DNA of 64,000 nucleotides, from NCBI RefSeq assembly GCF_038561965.1, contig NZ_CP139348.1, forward strand, positions 4,402,001 through 4,466,000. Reading direction: 5' to 3'. The notes under the pieces are model-generated. The model saw only the letters and a list, made by a program, of their open reading frames with translations, did not search any database and was not told the origin of the DNA. Shown here in pieces: positions 1 through 8,913 of the stretch. The stretch is from Stutzerimonas stutzeri. Lineage in GTDB: Bacteria; Pseudomonadota; Gammaproteobacteria; Pseudomonadales; Pseudomonadaceae. The translations under genes and the position numbers were made by a program. Every line of letters starts with the position of its first letter. Within the stretch, counting starts at the first letter, position 1.

Positions 1-255
1 ATCACGCGCGCTGGAACACTCGACCATCAGCAACGGCACGGCGCCGCTGGAGCGCGCCTGGAGAATCAACAGCCCTTCGAACTTGAGCGTGCCGACCAGC
101 AAAGCAGCGGCGGCCAGCAGCTCGCCGAGCAGCTGGGCGACGGGCTCGGGGTAGGTATGCTTGGCCAGGACATGCTGGAAGCTTTGATCAAGCGTGGCGA
201 TTTCGCCGCGAACATCGGAATCATCGAAGATAAAACGCTGGGTTTGGTCGGACAT
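1..255 (-). CDS. hslO: Hsp33 redox-regulated chaperone HslO, N-terminal part
   Basis: The first 85 residues are visible; the gene runs off the left edge of the window. It begins MSDQTQRFIFDDSDVRGE and continues with HTYPEPVAQLLGELLAAAAL and a stretch reading ILQARSSGAVPLLMVECS, which is the typical N-terminal core of Hsp33. Hsp33 is a cytoplasmic holdase activated by oxidation of a C-terminal zinc site; that site lies outside the window and cannot be checked. ATG at 253-255 is the first start in frame. The neighbouring Hsp15 gene fits the usual association of hslR and hslO. Confidence 0.93.
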   Translation of the reverse strand, partial: MSDQTQRFIFDDSDVRGEIATLDQSFQHVLAKHTYPEPVAQLLGELLAAAALLVGTLKFEGLLILQARSSGAVPLLMVECSSARD

Positions 256-451
256 ACCGGGCTCGCAGGAAACAGCAGAGGAATCCGCCGATTTTAGGCG
301 CAAAGCCTCGCATGGACCAAGGGCGACGGCTGGACGGGCAAGGTAAGTAAAGGAAAGCTGAACCCCGACTGAACGACTTGCATGTGGCCAGGACAGCGGC
401 AATGGCGCCCACTACCATCGCGCGCCATCAAATCCGCGGTCGAAATTGCCC

Positions 452-1243
452 ATGTCCATGCACACCCCCCAGGCCCGCTGGCGTCCGTTGCCACTGCTTA
501 TCTGCAATCTGTTCGCCGGCCTGTTGTTGCTCAGCTGGCTATGGCCGACCACCCGAGCGCTGTGGGATGCCGCCGACCACGCAGTGTTTCACCTGCTCAA
601 CGGCTCACTGGGCGTCGTCGAATGGTGGGATTGGTTGTGGGCGCTGAGCAGTATTCGGGTATTCGACATACTGGTCGGCGCGCTCCTGCTGACCTTGCTG
701 ATTCGCCGCGATTGGCTGTTCGCCCAGATCCAATTGCGCCCTGCGCTATTCACCTTCATCGGTTTGTTGCTGGTATTGCTGGTGATCCGCGTGATGGTGA
801 CCAAGCTGGCCGGCCACTTCGGCTGGCAGCATGCAAGCCCGTCGATGGAGATCGTCGGCGCGTATCACCTGAGCGATCACTTTCCACTGCTCGAGCGGAT
901 ATTCGAAGTCAAAGATCGCTCCAGCCGTAGTTTCCCTGGCGACCACGCCTCGGTGCTGTTGATCTGGGGGTTGTTCATGGCGCTGTTCGCCCGTGGCGGG
1001 CGCCTCGCTGTGGTGCTGGGCGTCACCGTGCTGTTCATTTTGCCACGCCTGGTTGCCGGCGCGCACTGGTTCAGCGACGACTTCGTCGGCGGCCTATTGA
1101 TCGCAGCGCTGGCGCTCGGCTGGGGTTACTGCACACCGGTCGCCGCGCATATCGCGACACTGCTGCAGTGGATCGCCCGCCCGCCGATGCAGCTGGCAGG
1201 CAAACTACCGTTACTGCGACAGATGGCGATATTGCGCGACTAG
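452..1243 (+). CDS. PAP2-family membrane phosphatase
   Basis: Integral membrane protein of about 263 residues with five or six hydrophobic segments. It carries the PAP2 phosphatase signature: KDRSSRSFPGDHAS (the PSGH-like second motif) and RLVAGAHWFSDDFVGG (third motif, with catalytic His and Asp). PAP2 enzymes remove phosphate from lipid pyrophosphates such as undecaprenyl-PP, phosphatidylglycerol-P or lipid A; the substrate here cannot be told from sequence. The reading frame is open from a TTG at 446, but ATG at 452 or 458 is more likely and none has a strong Shine-Dalgarno. Its TAG stop overlaps the stop codon of the convergent hslR gene. Confidence 0.85.
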   Translation: MSMHTPQARWRPLPLLICNLFAGLLLLSWLWPTTRALWDAADHAVFHLLNGSLGVVEWWDWLWALSSIRVFDILVGALLLTLLIRRDWLFAQIQLRPALFTFIGLLLVLLVIRVMVTKLAGHFGWQHASPSMEIVGAYHLSDHFPLLERIFEVKDRSSRSFPGDHASVLLIWGLFMALFARGGRLAVVLGVTVLFILPRLVAGAHWFSDDFVGGLLIAALALGWGYCTPVAAHIATLLQWIARPPMQLAGKLPLLRQMAILRD

Positions 1244-1638
1244 TCGGGTTTGAAGTCGCGCAGATATTGAATCTGCCGACGCTGCTTCTTGCTCGGCCGC
1301 CCGTCCGTCTGCATGCCTAACGCGCCCGCCTTGCGCTGCGCTGCCGCCTCCTCGCGTGCGGCCAGGCTTTGCGGCGTCTCTTCATAGAGTGTCTGCGCCT
1401 CGGGCGCACCACGGCGCACTGCAGATAACGCGCGAATGAGCACCCTTCGCTCGTCGAAACCAATGCGGATCACCAGCTCGTCGCCTACCTTGGGCTCCTT
1501 GCTGGGCTTGCAGCGCTCGCCGCGGCAGTGCACCTTGCCGCCCTCGATAGCCGCCTTGGCCAGCGCGCGGGTCTTGAAGAAGCGCGCGGCCCATAACCAT
1601 TTGTCCAGGCGCACCTTGTCGTCGTCTTTTTCAGCCAT
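1240..1638 (-). CDS. hslR: Ribosome-associated heat shock protein Hsp15 (S4 RNA-binding)
   Basis: Protein of 132 residues. The N-terminal half is an S4 RNA-binding domain (VRLDKWLWAARFFKTRALA, followed by IEGGKVHCRGERCKPSKEPK), and the basic C-terminal tail (RPSKKQRRQIQYLRDF) is typical of Hsp15. In E. coli, Hsp15 binds free 50S subunits carrying nascent chains after heat shock and helps to recycle them. The gene converges on the PAP2 gene with stop codons overlapping at 1240-1243, leaving no room for a terminator between them. Pairing with hslO nearby supports the call. Confidence 0.93.
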   Translation of the reverse strand: MAEKDDDKVRLDKWLWAARFFKTRALAKAAIEGGKVHCRGERCKPSKEPKVGDELVIRIGFDERRVLIRALSAVRRGAPEAQTLYEETPQSLAAREEAAAQRKAGALGMQTDGRPSKKQRRQIQYLRDFKPD

Positions 1639-1739
1639 TGTCCAGCTCTAGCTCCTACATGTCGTTCTAGGGTGTTATAGACGGATGCAGTTGTCATGCG
1701 CGCCGACTAGAATGCCCGCAAAATCTTCGGACGCCCCCA

Positions 1740-2207
1740 TTGAAGAGACTCGACCCACACACCGTAATTGGTCTGCGTGAATGGATCGCCCTGCCGGATC
1801 TCGGCGTGGTGGGCCTGCGCGCGAAGGTCGATACCGGAGCCAGCACCTCGGCGCTGCATGCCACCGAGATCAGCGAATTCGAACGCGACGGCCAGCGCTG
1901 GGTTCGCTTCACCGCGCACCTGGGCACTCTGGTGCAGCGCCGCCATCGCTGCGAAGCGCCACTGGTTACCCGCAAGCTGATCAAGAGCTCCAACGGTCAG
2001 GTGCAAACGCGTTACGTGGTACGCACGTTGCTGGCGCTCGGTAGCCACGTGTGGCCGGTCGAGTTCACTCTCACCTGCCGCAAGACCATGCGCTACCGAC
2101 TGCTGCTCGGCTCCAAGGCGCTGGTCGACGGGCAATGGCTGATCGATCCGTCGCGAACCTATATCCAGGACAAACCCCAGATCCTCACTTCCTCCGGTGC
2201 TCAATGA
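1740..2207 (+). CDS. RimB-like retropepsin-fold 'ATP-dependent zinc protease' family protein
   Basis: Protein of 155 residues with the family core VGLREWIALPDLG, AKVDTGASTSALHA and LLLGSKALVDGQWLIDPS. The DTGA motif is that of retropepsin-like aspartic proteases, although the family is usually labelled zinc protease (DUF785/RimB). It ends in a 4-base ATGA overlap with rimK, so the two are translationally coupled. In P. fluorescens a rimA-rimB-rimK operon controls ribosomal protein S6 glutamylation; no rimA is seen here. The start is a TTG at 1740: no ATG or GTG lies upstream in frame before the preceding CTAG region, and Shine-Dalgarno support is weak. Confidence 0.82.
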   Translation: MKRLDPHTVIGLREWIALPDLGVVGLRAKVDTGASTSALHATEISEFERDGQRWVRFTAHLGTLVQRRHRCEAPLVTRKLIKSSNGQVQTRYVVRTLLALGSHVWPVEFTLTCRKTMRYRLLLGSKALVDGQWLIDPSRTYIQDKPQILTSSGAQ

Positions 2208-3109
2208 AAATCGCCGTGCTGTCGCGCAATCCGCGCCTGTATTCCACCCGACGCCTGGTCGAAGCCGGTCAGCAACGGGGCCATGAGGTGGTGGTGATCG
2301 ATACGCTGCGCGCGTACATGAACATTGCCAGCCACAAGCCGCAGATCCACTACCGCGGCAAGCCGCTGGAAGGCTTCGATGCGGTGATCCCGCGCATCGG
2401 CGCCTCGGTGACATTCTATGGCTGCGCGGTGCTGCGCCAGTTCGAGATGCAGGGTGTGTTTCCGCTCAACGAGTCGGTGGCGATCGCCCGCTCGCGCGAC
2501 AAGCTGCGCGCGCTGCAACTGCTGTCGCGCCGCGGCGTCGGCCTGCCGGTGACCGGTTTCGCCCACTCGCCCGATGACATCCCCGACCTGATCCAGATGG
2601 TCAACGGCGCGCCATTGGTGATCAAGGTGCTGGAGGGCACCCAGGGCATCGGCGTGGTGCTCTGCGAAACCGAGAAAGCGGCTGAATCGGTGATCGAGGC
2701 CTTCATGGGGCTCAAGCAGGACATCATGGTGCAGGAGTACATCAAGGAAGCCGGCGGCGCTGACATCCGCTGTTTCGTTGTTGGCGACAAGGTCATCGCA
2801 GCCATGAAGCGCCAGGCCAAGCCCGGTGAGTTCCGCTCCAACCTGCACCGCGGTGGCTCTGCCAGCCTGATCAAGATCACCCCGGAAGAGCGCATGACCG
2901 CCATCCGCGCGGCCAAGGTGATGGGCCTGAACGTAGCAGGCGTCGACATTCTGCGCTCCAATCACGGCCCGCTGGTGATGGAGGTCAACTCCTCGCCAGG
3001 CCTGGCCGGTATCGAAGAGACCACCGGCAAGGATGTTGCCGGGCTGATCATCCAGTACCTGGAAAAGAACGGCGGGCCGCACCTGACCCGCACCAAGGGC
3101 AAGGGCTGA
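2204..3109 (+). CDS. rimK: RimK: ribosomal protein S6 glutamate ligase
   Basis: ATP-grasp enzyme of 301 residues, the usual RimK length. Start MKIAVLSRNPRLYSTRRL, then PRIGASVTFYGCAVLRQFE, the nucleotide-binding stretch APLVIKVLEGTQGIGVVL, QEYIKEAGGADIRCFVVG, and the metal-binding end VMEVNSSPGLAGIE. RimK adds glutamates to the C-terminus of S6 and in Pseudomonas has been tied to c-di-GMP and proteome remodelling. The true start is ATG 2204, inside the stop codon of the upstream gene; the frame is open further upstream but those residues do not belong to the family. Confidence 0.95.
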   Translation: MKIAVLSRNPRLYSTRRLVEAGQQRGHEVVVIDTLRAYMNIASHKPQIHYRGKPLEGFDAVIPRIGASVTFYGCAVLRQFEMQGVFPLNESVAIARSRDKLRALQLLSRRGVGLPVTGFAHSPDDIPDLIQMVNGAPLVIKVLEGTQGIGVVLCETEKAAESVIEAFMGLKQDIMVQEYIKEAGGADIRCFVVGDKVIAAMKRQAKPGEFRSNLHRGGSASLIKITPEERMTAIRAAKVMGLNVAGVDILRSNHGPLVMEVNSSPGLAGIEETTGKDVAGLIIQYLEKNGGPHLTRTKGKG

Positions 3110-3130
3110 CCGACCAGCCCTGCGAGCCGG

Positions 3131-4462
3131 CTATTCCGCCGGCTTGCCCTGCACCGCATCGCGCGGCAACAGCAAGCCCAGCGGCAGACTGACCCTGGCC
3201 TCCAGACCGCCGCCCTCGCGGTTGCGCAGCTCGACGATGCCGCCGTGCTGCGAGGCGATGCGCTTGACGATCGCCAACCCCAGCCCGGCGCCCTGCCCAC
3301 CGCGGGCACGATCGCCGCGAATGAACGGATTGAAGATGCCTTCCAGCTCAGCCGGGTCCACGCCCGGCCCGCGATCGAGCACGCTGAGCACCACATAGGG
3401 CGCGTGCTGATCGCCCGATACATAGGCCGCGACTTCCACCCCGCCGCCGGCATAGCGCAGCGCATTCTCGATGAGGTTGACCAGCAGCCGCTTGATCGAC
3501 ACCCGGCGCAGGGCGAATGGCGGCATCGGCTCGACGCACAGGCGCACGGTTTCCTGCTGCTGGTTGTAGGGCGCCACCACTTCGCGAATCAGCTCACCGA
3601 GATCGGTGGTTTCCACCGGCTCGTCGCTGCCGTCACGGACGAAGGCGAGGAACTGGTCGAGGATCGCATTCATGTCCTCGACGTCGCGAATCATGTCCTC
3701 GGTCAGCTCGTCGTCGCTGGCCATCAGTTCCAGCGACAGGCGCAGGCGCGTCAGCGGCGTGCGCAGGTCATGGGACACACCGGCCAGCATCAGCTCGCGC
3801 TCGCGACCGGCCTGTTCGACGTCCTCGGCCATCTGGTTGAAAGCCCGATAGACCTCGGTCATCTCGCTCGGCGTATCGCTGATCGGCAGCCGCACGCGCC
3901 GGCCCTTGCCGATCTGCCGTGCGGCGAAGACCAGCCGCTTGAGCGGCAGGTTGAGCTGGCTGACGAATATCCAGGCTGCGCCGGTCGACAGCAGGCCGAT
4001 GCCGAGGAACCAGCCGAGCACGCTCCAGATGCGTTGACCGCGCAACGGGTAGGCATACAGCGGTACCTGCACCCAGTCCGGCCCCAGGTTCGGTGCACGC
4101 ACCCAGATCGCCGTGGATGGCTGGATGCGCACGCGCACCTCGGTGTCGTCGCCCAGCTCGTCGCGCATCTGCCGCTGGAAGATTTCGGTGTAGGGCCAGT
4201 GATATTCGCTACGGGGAACGTTCTGCTCGGCCACCAGCTGCAGGCCGGCGGCACGGCCGATACGATCACGATCCTCGATATCGGCGGCCCAATAGGCACG
4301 CAGCGTCAGCGCCGCACCATGGCTGTACTGGCGGTCCACCAGCACGTCCTCGTTGGTCATCAGGTAGACCAGCGTCAGGACCTTGGAGAACAGCACCACG
4401 ATCAGCACCATCCACAGGGTGCGGGCGAAGAAACTTTGCGGGAACCAGAGCGGAGTTTTCAT
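3131..4462 (-). CDS. envZ: EnvZ/AmgS-type sensor histidine kinase
   Basis: Inner-membrane sensor of 443 residues. TM1 lies near residues 12-34, followed by a periplasmic domain of about 120 residues, TM2 (IWSVLGWFLGIGLLSTG), a HAMP domain, a HisKA domain with the phospho-acceptor in AGVSHDLRTPLTRLRL, and a HATPase domain with N box LLVNLIENALRYAGGG, DRGPGVDP and GQGAGLGLAIVKRI. It is most like AmgS/EnvZ of Pseudomonas, which with AmgR answers cell-envelope stress and aminoglycoside damage. Its partner ompR lies upstream, separated by 76 bases with no gene. A GC-rich inverted repeat (3125-3144) covers its stop and could serve both it and the convergent rimK. Confidence 0.92.
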   Translation of the reverse strand: MKTPLWFPQSFFARTLWMVLIVVLFSKVLTLVYLMTNEDVLVDRQYSHGAALTLRAYWAADIEDRDRIGRAAGLQLVAEQNVPRSEYHWPYTEIFQRQMRDELGDDTEVRVRIQPSTAIWVRAPNLGPDWVQVPLYAYPLRGQRIWSVLGWFLGIGLLSTGAAWIFVSQLNLPLKRLVFAARQIGKGRRVRLPISDTPSEMTEVYRAFNQMAEDVEQAGRERELMLAGVSHDLRTPLTRLRLSLELMASDDELTEDMIRDVEDMNAILDQFLAFVRDGSDEPVETTDLGELIREVVAPYNQQQETVRLCVEPMPPFALRRVSIKRLLVNLIENALRYAGGGVEVAAYVSGDQHAPYVVLSVLDRGPGVDPAELEGIFNPFIRGDRARGGQGAGLGLAIVKRIASQHGGIVELRNREGGGLEARVSLPLGLLLPRDAVQGKPAE

Positions 4463-4538
4463 GAAAACGCGGCGGCACGCCTCAGACTACAAGCCGCGAG
4501 CTGGACGCGCTCGCGACCTGAGACCGGCCGTGGTCGAC

Positions 4539-5273
4539 TCACTTGTTGCCGTCCGGCACGAATACGTAGCCGACACCCCAGACGGTCTGGATATAGCGCG
4601 GTTTGGACGGGTCCGGCTCGATCAGCCGGCGCAGGCGGGAAATCTGCACGTCGATGGAACGCTCCAGCGCATCCCACTCGCGGCCGCGGGCAAGGTTCAT
4701 CAGCTTGTCGCGGGTCAGCGGCTCACGAGCGTGCTGTACGAGCGCCTTGAGCACAGCGAACTCACCGGTGGTGAGCATGTGCACCTCGTTGCCCTTCTTC
4801 AGCTCACGGGTCGCCAGCGACAATTCGTACTCGCCAAAGGTAACGGTTTCGTCTTCGCTGGCCGGCGCGCCAGGTACCTGCGGCGCCTGCCGACGCAGCA
4901 CCGCACGGATGCGCGCGAGCAATTCACGGGGATTGAAGGGCTTGGCCAGGTAGTCATCGGCGCCCTGCTCCAGGCCCTGGATACGGCTGGCCTCGTCGCC
5001 CTTGGCGGTGAGCATGATGATCGGAATCTGATTGTTGCCCTCGCGCAGCCGGCGGCACGCAGACAAACCATCCTCACCCGGCATCATCAGGTCGAGCACC
5101 ACCAGCTGGAACAGCTCGCGGCTGAGCAGGCGGTCCATCTGCTCGGTGTTTTCCACGGTACGGACGCGGTAACCCTGCTCGTCGAGAAAGCGCTCGAGCA
5201 GACGCCGCAAACGGGCATCGTCATCGACGATGAGGATCTTTTCGCCTTCGTTGGCTTGCGCAGTGCTGCTCAT
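4539..5273 (-). CDS. ompR: OmpR/AmgR-type response regulator
   Basis: Protein of 244 residues. Receiver domain at the N-terminus (KILIVDDDARLRRLL, phospho-acceptor Asp in VLDLMMPGEDG, conserved Lys in YLAKPFNPREL) and an OmpR/PhoB winged helix at the C-terminus (LTRDKLMNLARGREWDALER, SRLRRLIEPDPSKPRYIQTV). It regulates envelope genes together with the kinase encoded just downstream. Upstream (5274-5365) are 92 bases with no gene that separate it from the last gene of the lap secretion operon and must hold its promoter. Confidence 0.94.
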   Translation of the reverse strand: MSSTAQANEGEKILIVDDDARLRRLLERFLDEQGYRVRTVENTEQMDRLLSRELFQLVVLDLMMPGEDGLSACRRLREGNNQIPIIMLTAKGDEASRIQGLEQGADDYLAKPFNPRELLARIRAVLRRQAPQVPGAPASEDETVTFGEYELSLATRELKKGNEVHMLTTGEFAVLKALVQHAREPLTRDKLMNLARGREWDALERSIDVQISRLRRLIEPDPSKPRYIQTVWGVGYVFVPDGNK

Positions 5274-5365
5274 GGAAACTCCCAGATGGTCGACGGCGCA
5301 TTATTGCGCAGTGTTGATCGGCCCTACTGAAGCCATTGTTAGCAGATTTTTCCTGCGCCACCCAC

Positions 5366-6733
5366 TTAGCGTTCTCGAAGTGCCTCTGCTCGCGCGCGGA
5401 TGATCGGTTTGAGCAGATAGCTCAGCACGCTTTTGTGGCCGGTAATGATATCCACCGTCGCAACCATGCCAGGGATGATCAGCAGCGGTTTCTCTTCGGT
5501 GCCCAAGTGGCTCTTGTCGGTGCGCAGATGAATGAGGAAGAAACTGTTGCCCTCCTCATCCGTGATGCTGTCGGCGCTGATGTACTCCAACTCGGCCTTC
5601 AAGCCACCGTAGACGGTGAAGTCGTAAGCGCTGAACTTGACCATGGCCTCCTGGCCCGGATGCAGGAAGGCGATGTCCTGCGGACGTACCTTCGCTTCTA
5701 TCAGGAGCGTATCGTTCAGCGGAACGATCTCCACCATGTCGCTCCCCGGCTGGATGACTCCGCCGATGGTGCTGACCAGCATCTGCTTGACCACACCGCG
5801 CACCGGGGAGGTGACCAGGGTACGACGCACGCGATCTTCCAGCGCCTTGCCAGTGGATTGCAGCTTGGAAAGCTCGGTACGCGCCTCGTTGAGCTGAGTC
5901 AGAGCGTCGCTGCGAAAGCGCCCACGAGTCTCGCTGATCTTGCTTTCGATTTCCTTGATAGCCGCACTGGCACGGGGCAGTGCCAGGGTAGTGGCATCGA
6001 GCTGGCCGCGGCTCTCGACCTCAGCGCGCTTGAGCCGCAGCACTTCCACCGGCGAGATGGCCCCGCTGGCCACGAGCGGCTCGGACATCTGGATTTCCTT
6101 GCGCAACAGGGCCAGGCTGCTACGGAACTGCTCCTGCTTGGAGCTCATCTCGCGCACTTCCTGCCGACGCTGGGCAAGCTGCTCTTCCAGTCCGCCGATT
6201 TCGTCACGCAGCTGGTCGCGCCGACTTTCGAACAGTGCGCGCTCGCTGTTCGCCAGGTTGGCCGCATCGCGCAGTACGCTTTCGGACATCATCAGATCAC
6301 GCCCCTCGACCTCTGCCGACAGGCGCTCCACGCGTACCGACAACGCCAGGCGGTCCGCTTCGGTTTCGCCAACGTTGGAGGCGAAGCGCGTATCGTCCAG
6401 ACGCAACAACGGATCGCCGGCCTCGACGATCTGACCCTCGCGAACGAAGAGTTCGGCGACGATCCCGCCTTCCAGGTTCTGGATCTTCTGCAAACGCGAC
6501 GAGGGGATTGCCTTGCCTTCGCCGCGCGTGACCTCGTCAACAATGGCGAAGTGCGCCCAGAGCACGAGGAACAGGACGAAACCGACCAGCACCCAGATCG
6601 TCAGGCGCACCAGACGGGGGGCGTCCTCGATCAGCGCCTTGCGTACTTCCGGCAACGGCTCGCTACCGGAGCTGAACAGCGAACCAAGGCCACTGCGGGC
6701 CTGGATTGGAGCGATCGGGTGCTTAACTGACAC
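5366..6733 (-). CDS. lapC: LapC-type membrane-fusion protein of type I secretion (HlyD family)
   Basis: Periplasmic adaptor of 455 residues. One N-terminal TM (LTIWVLVGFVLFLVLWAHFA), the HlyD lipoyl motif (LQKIQNLEGGIVAELFVREG), a long coiled-coil hairpin around residues 100-290, and the C-terminal beta-barrel part (VRGVVKQMLVSTIGGVIQPG; LRTDKSHLGTEEKPLLIIPG). It joins the LapB ABC transporter to the LapE outer-membrane channel. Its GTG start lies inside the end of lapB (11-base overlap), with an AAGGGG Shine-Dalgarno in lapB. It is the last gene of the lapE-lapB-lapC operon. Confidence 0.92.
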   Translation of the reverse strand: MSVKHPIAPIQARSGLGSLFSSGSEPLPEVRKALIEDAPRLVRLTIWVLVGFVLFLVLWAHFAIVDEVTRGEGKAIPSSRLQKIQNLEGGIVAELFVREGQIVEAGDPLLRLDDTRFASNVGETEADRLALSVRVERLSAEVEGRDLMMSESVLRDAANLANSERALFESRRDQLRDEIGGLEEQLAQRRQEVREMSSKQEQFRSSLALLRKEIQMSEPLVASGAISPVEVLRLKRAEVESRGQLDATTLALPRASAAIKEIESKISETRGRFRSDALTQLNEARTELSKLQSTGKALEDRVRRTLVTSPVRGVVKQMLVSTIGGVIQPGSDMVEIVPLNDTLLIEAKVRPQDIAFLHPGQEAMVKFSAYDFTVYGGLKAELEYISADSITDEEGNSFFLIHLRTDKSHLGTEEKPLLIIPGMVATVDIITGHKSVLSYLLKPIIRARAEALRER

Positions 6734-8891
6734 GGATCTGCCCCTTCTTCAATGCATCGAGAATGGTCGCCTTTGGACCATCAGCGACGATCTGGCCGCG
6801 ATCGACGATCACCAACCGATCAACCAGGCTCAGCATCGAGGTCCGGTGGGTAACCAATAGAAGTGTCTTGTCGGCAGCGGCTGCTGCCAGTTGCTGCTTC
6901 AAACGTTCTTCACTGGTGTTGTCCAGCGAACTCGTCGGCTCATCGAGCAACAGAATCGGCGGGTCGAGCAGCAACGCACGAGCCAGCGCCACGCATTGCC
7001 GCTGACCACCGGACAGGTTCTGGCCACGCTCACCGACCTGCAGTTCGTAGCCCTTGGAGTGCAGACGGGCAAACTCATGCACGCCTGCCAGCTCCGCCAC
7101 TTTCAGCACACGGTCATCCTCGACGTAGCGCGCACCCATCAGCAGATTGTCGCGCAGGGTGCCGGAGAACAGCTGAATGTCCTGCGCCACGTAGCCAATG
7201 TTGTTGCGCACATCGCTGACATCCAGCTGCCGTAGATCGATACCGTCGATCAGCAGGCTGCCGGCATCAGGCTGGTGCAGACCGACGATCAGCTTGGCCA
7301 ACGAGCTCTTGCCTGAGCCGCTGCGGCCGATGATGCCGATCTTTTCGCCGGGCCGAATGACCAGATTGACCTGCCGCAGCGCGGCATCCTGTTGCTCCGG
7401 ATAGTTGAAATCCACGCCACGGAATTCGATCGCACCCTGCAGGCTCTCACGCTTGAGCGGCCGTTCACCGCTCGCGCGCTCCTGCGGCAGGGCCATCATG
7501 TCGTTCACCGAACGCACGGTAACTTTGGCCTGCTGATACCGCGTAAGCAGACCCGCGACCTGCCCGAGCGGGGCCAGCGCTCGGCCGCTGAGCATGTAGC
7601 AGGCGATCAGGCCGCCCATACTCAGCTGGCCATCGATGATTTGATACACGCCGAGCACGATCATCACGACGCCGGCGAACTGTTGCAGCGCCATGGTCGA
7701 ATTGAGCGCCAGGCTCGACAGCAGGCGCGCCCGCAGCTCCAACCGGCTGAGACTGCCAATGGTCTGCTCCCAGAGGTGTTGGCGCTCGCTCTCGGCATTG
7801 CTGGTTTTCACCGCATCCAGGCCGGCCAGCGTCTCGATCAGGCTCGATTGGCGCTCGGCAGAGAGCGCCATGGTGCGCTCCAGCGTATCGGCCAGGGGCC
7901 GTTGCAAAGCAAAGCTCAGGGCCGCCACCAAGGGAAACGCCAACAGCGGAACCCACGCCAGATGCCCACCGATCAGCGCAATGACTCCGATGATCAGTAA
8001 GGTAAACGGAAGATCAATCAGGCTTGCCAGCGTCAGCGAAGCGAGAAACTCACGCAACGACTGAAATTCATGAATGTGCTGGGCAAAGGTACCGACGCGT
8101 GCCGGGCGATGCCGCATCAGCATGCCCGCCACTCGCTCAAAAAGCGTGGCGGAGATGATCAGGTCAGTTTTTTTGCCGGCAAGGTCCAGACACAGCCCGC
8201 GCAAGGTCTTGAGCAGCAGATCGAACACGAAGGCGCCGCTGATGCCGATAGCCAGCACCCAGAGCGTGGCCTCAGCCTGGTTCGGCACTACGCGGTCGTA
8301 GACATTCATCACGAACAACGGCGTGACCAGCCCAATGAGACTGATCACGAAACTGGCCGCGATTGCATCGACATACAGCCAGCGCGAACGCTTCAGCGTG
8401 TCGCGAAACCAGTGAGTGGTACGCGGGATCAGCTCGCCGCGATCGAGATCGAAGCGGTGCTGAGGCTGAGCGAAGAAAGCCTGCCCCGTGTAGTCCTCCT
8501 CGATAATTTCACGGGTGACATCCAGCTCTCCGCCTTCTGATTCGCTGGGCATGACCCGTGCCCGGCCGTCAGGCTGCCAGCCCAGCAACAGCGCGCAACG
8601 ACCGTCACGCAACAGCAGCAGAGCAGGCAATGCCAGGGCGGGAATCTGAGACAGCTGACGACGCAGCCAGCGACCACGCAGACCAGCCCGCGCCGCAGCA
8701 CGCGGCAGCAACTCGGGCGTCAGTCGATGATCAGCGAGCGGCAAGCCGGCGCTGAGCGTAGCCCGGCTGGCCGGCTTCTGATGGAAGGCGCAGAGTGACA
8801 GCAGGCCATCCAGCAGTGGATCGTCATGATTTGCACGCGGGTCGAGGCGCAAGGCCGGCTCGGGTGTTACAGCATCCTGAGGTTGAATCAT
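6723..8891 (-). CDS. lapB: LapB-type type I secretion ABC transporter
   Basis: Protein of 722 residues. The N-terminal ~150 residues form a peptidase-C39-like domain that lacks the catalytic cysteine motif, as usual in transporters of non-processed adhesins. Then come an ABC transmembrane domain (about residues 165-450) and an ATPase domain with Walker A GRSGSGKSS, signature LSGGQRQ, Walker B PILLLDEPTSSLD and switch His in LVTHRTS. It energises export of the LapA-like adhesin encoded divergently. It lies 22 bases downstream of lapE and overlaps lapC. Confidence 0.93.
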   Translation of the reverse strand: MIQPQDAVTPEPALRLDPRANHDDPLLDGLLSLCAFHQKPASRATLSAGLPLADHRLTPELLPRAAARAGLRGRWLRRQLSQIPALALPALLLLRDGRCALLLGWQPDGRARVMPSESEGGELDVTREIIEEDYTGQAFFAQPQHRFDLDRGELIPRTTHWFRDTLKRSRWLYVDAIAASFVISLIGLVTPLFVMNVYDRVVPNQAEATLWVLAIGISGAFVFDLLLKTLRGLCLDLAGKKTDLIISATLFERVAGMLMRHRPARVGTFAQHIHEFQSLREFLASLTLASLIDLPFTLLIIGVIALIGGHLAWVPLLAFPLVAALSFALQRPLADTLERTMALSAERQSSLIETLAGLDAVKTSNAESERQHLWEQTIGSLSRLELRARLLSSLALNSTMALQQFAGVVMIVLGVYQIIDGQLSMGGLIACYMLSGRALAPLGQVAGLLTRYQQAKVTVRSVNDMMALPQERASGERPLKRESLQGAIEFRGVDFNYPEQQDAALRQVNLVIRPGEKIGIIGRSGSGKSSLAKLIVGLHQPDAGSLLIDGIDLRQLDVSDVRNNIGYVAQDIQLFSGTLRDNLLMGARYVEDDRVLKVAELAGVHEFARLHSKGYELQVGERGQNLSGGQRQCVALARALLLDPPILLLDEPTSSLDNTSEERLKQQLAAAAADKTLLLVTHRTSMLSLVDRLVIVDRGQIVADGPKATILDALKKGQIRVS

Positions 8892-8913
8892 AAGACCCCT
8901 GCGGGCCGACCTC

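Noticed and set aside
3245..4750. A 501-codon plus-strand open frame opposite envZ/ompR
   Set aside because: Antisense to two clearly conserved two-component genes.
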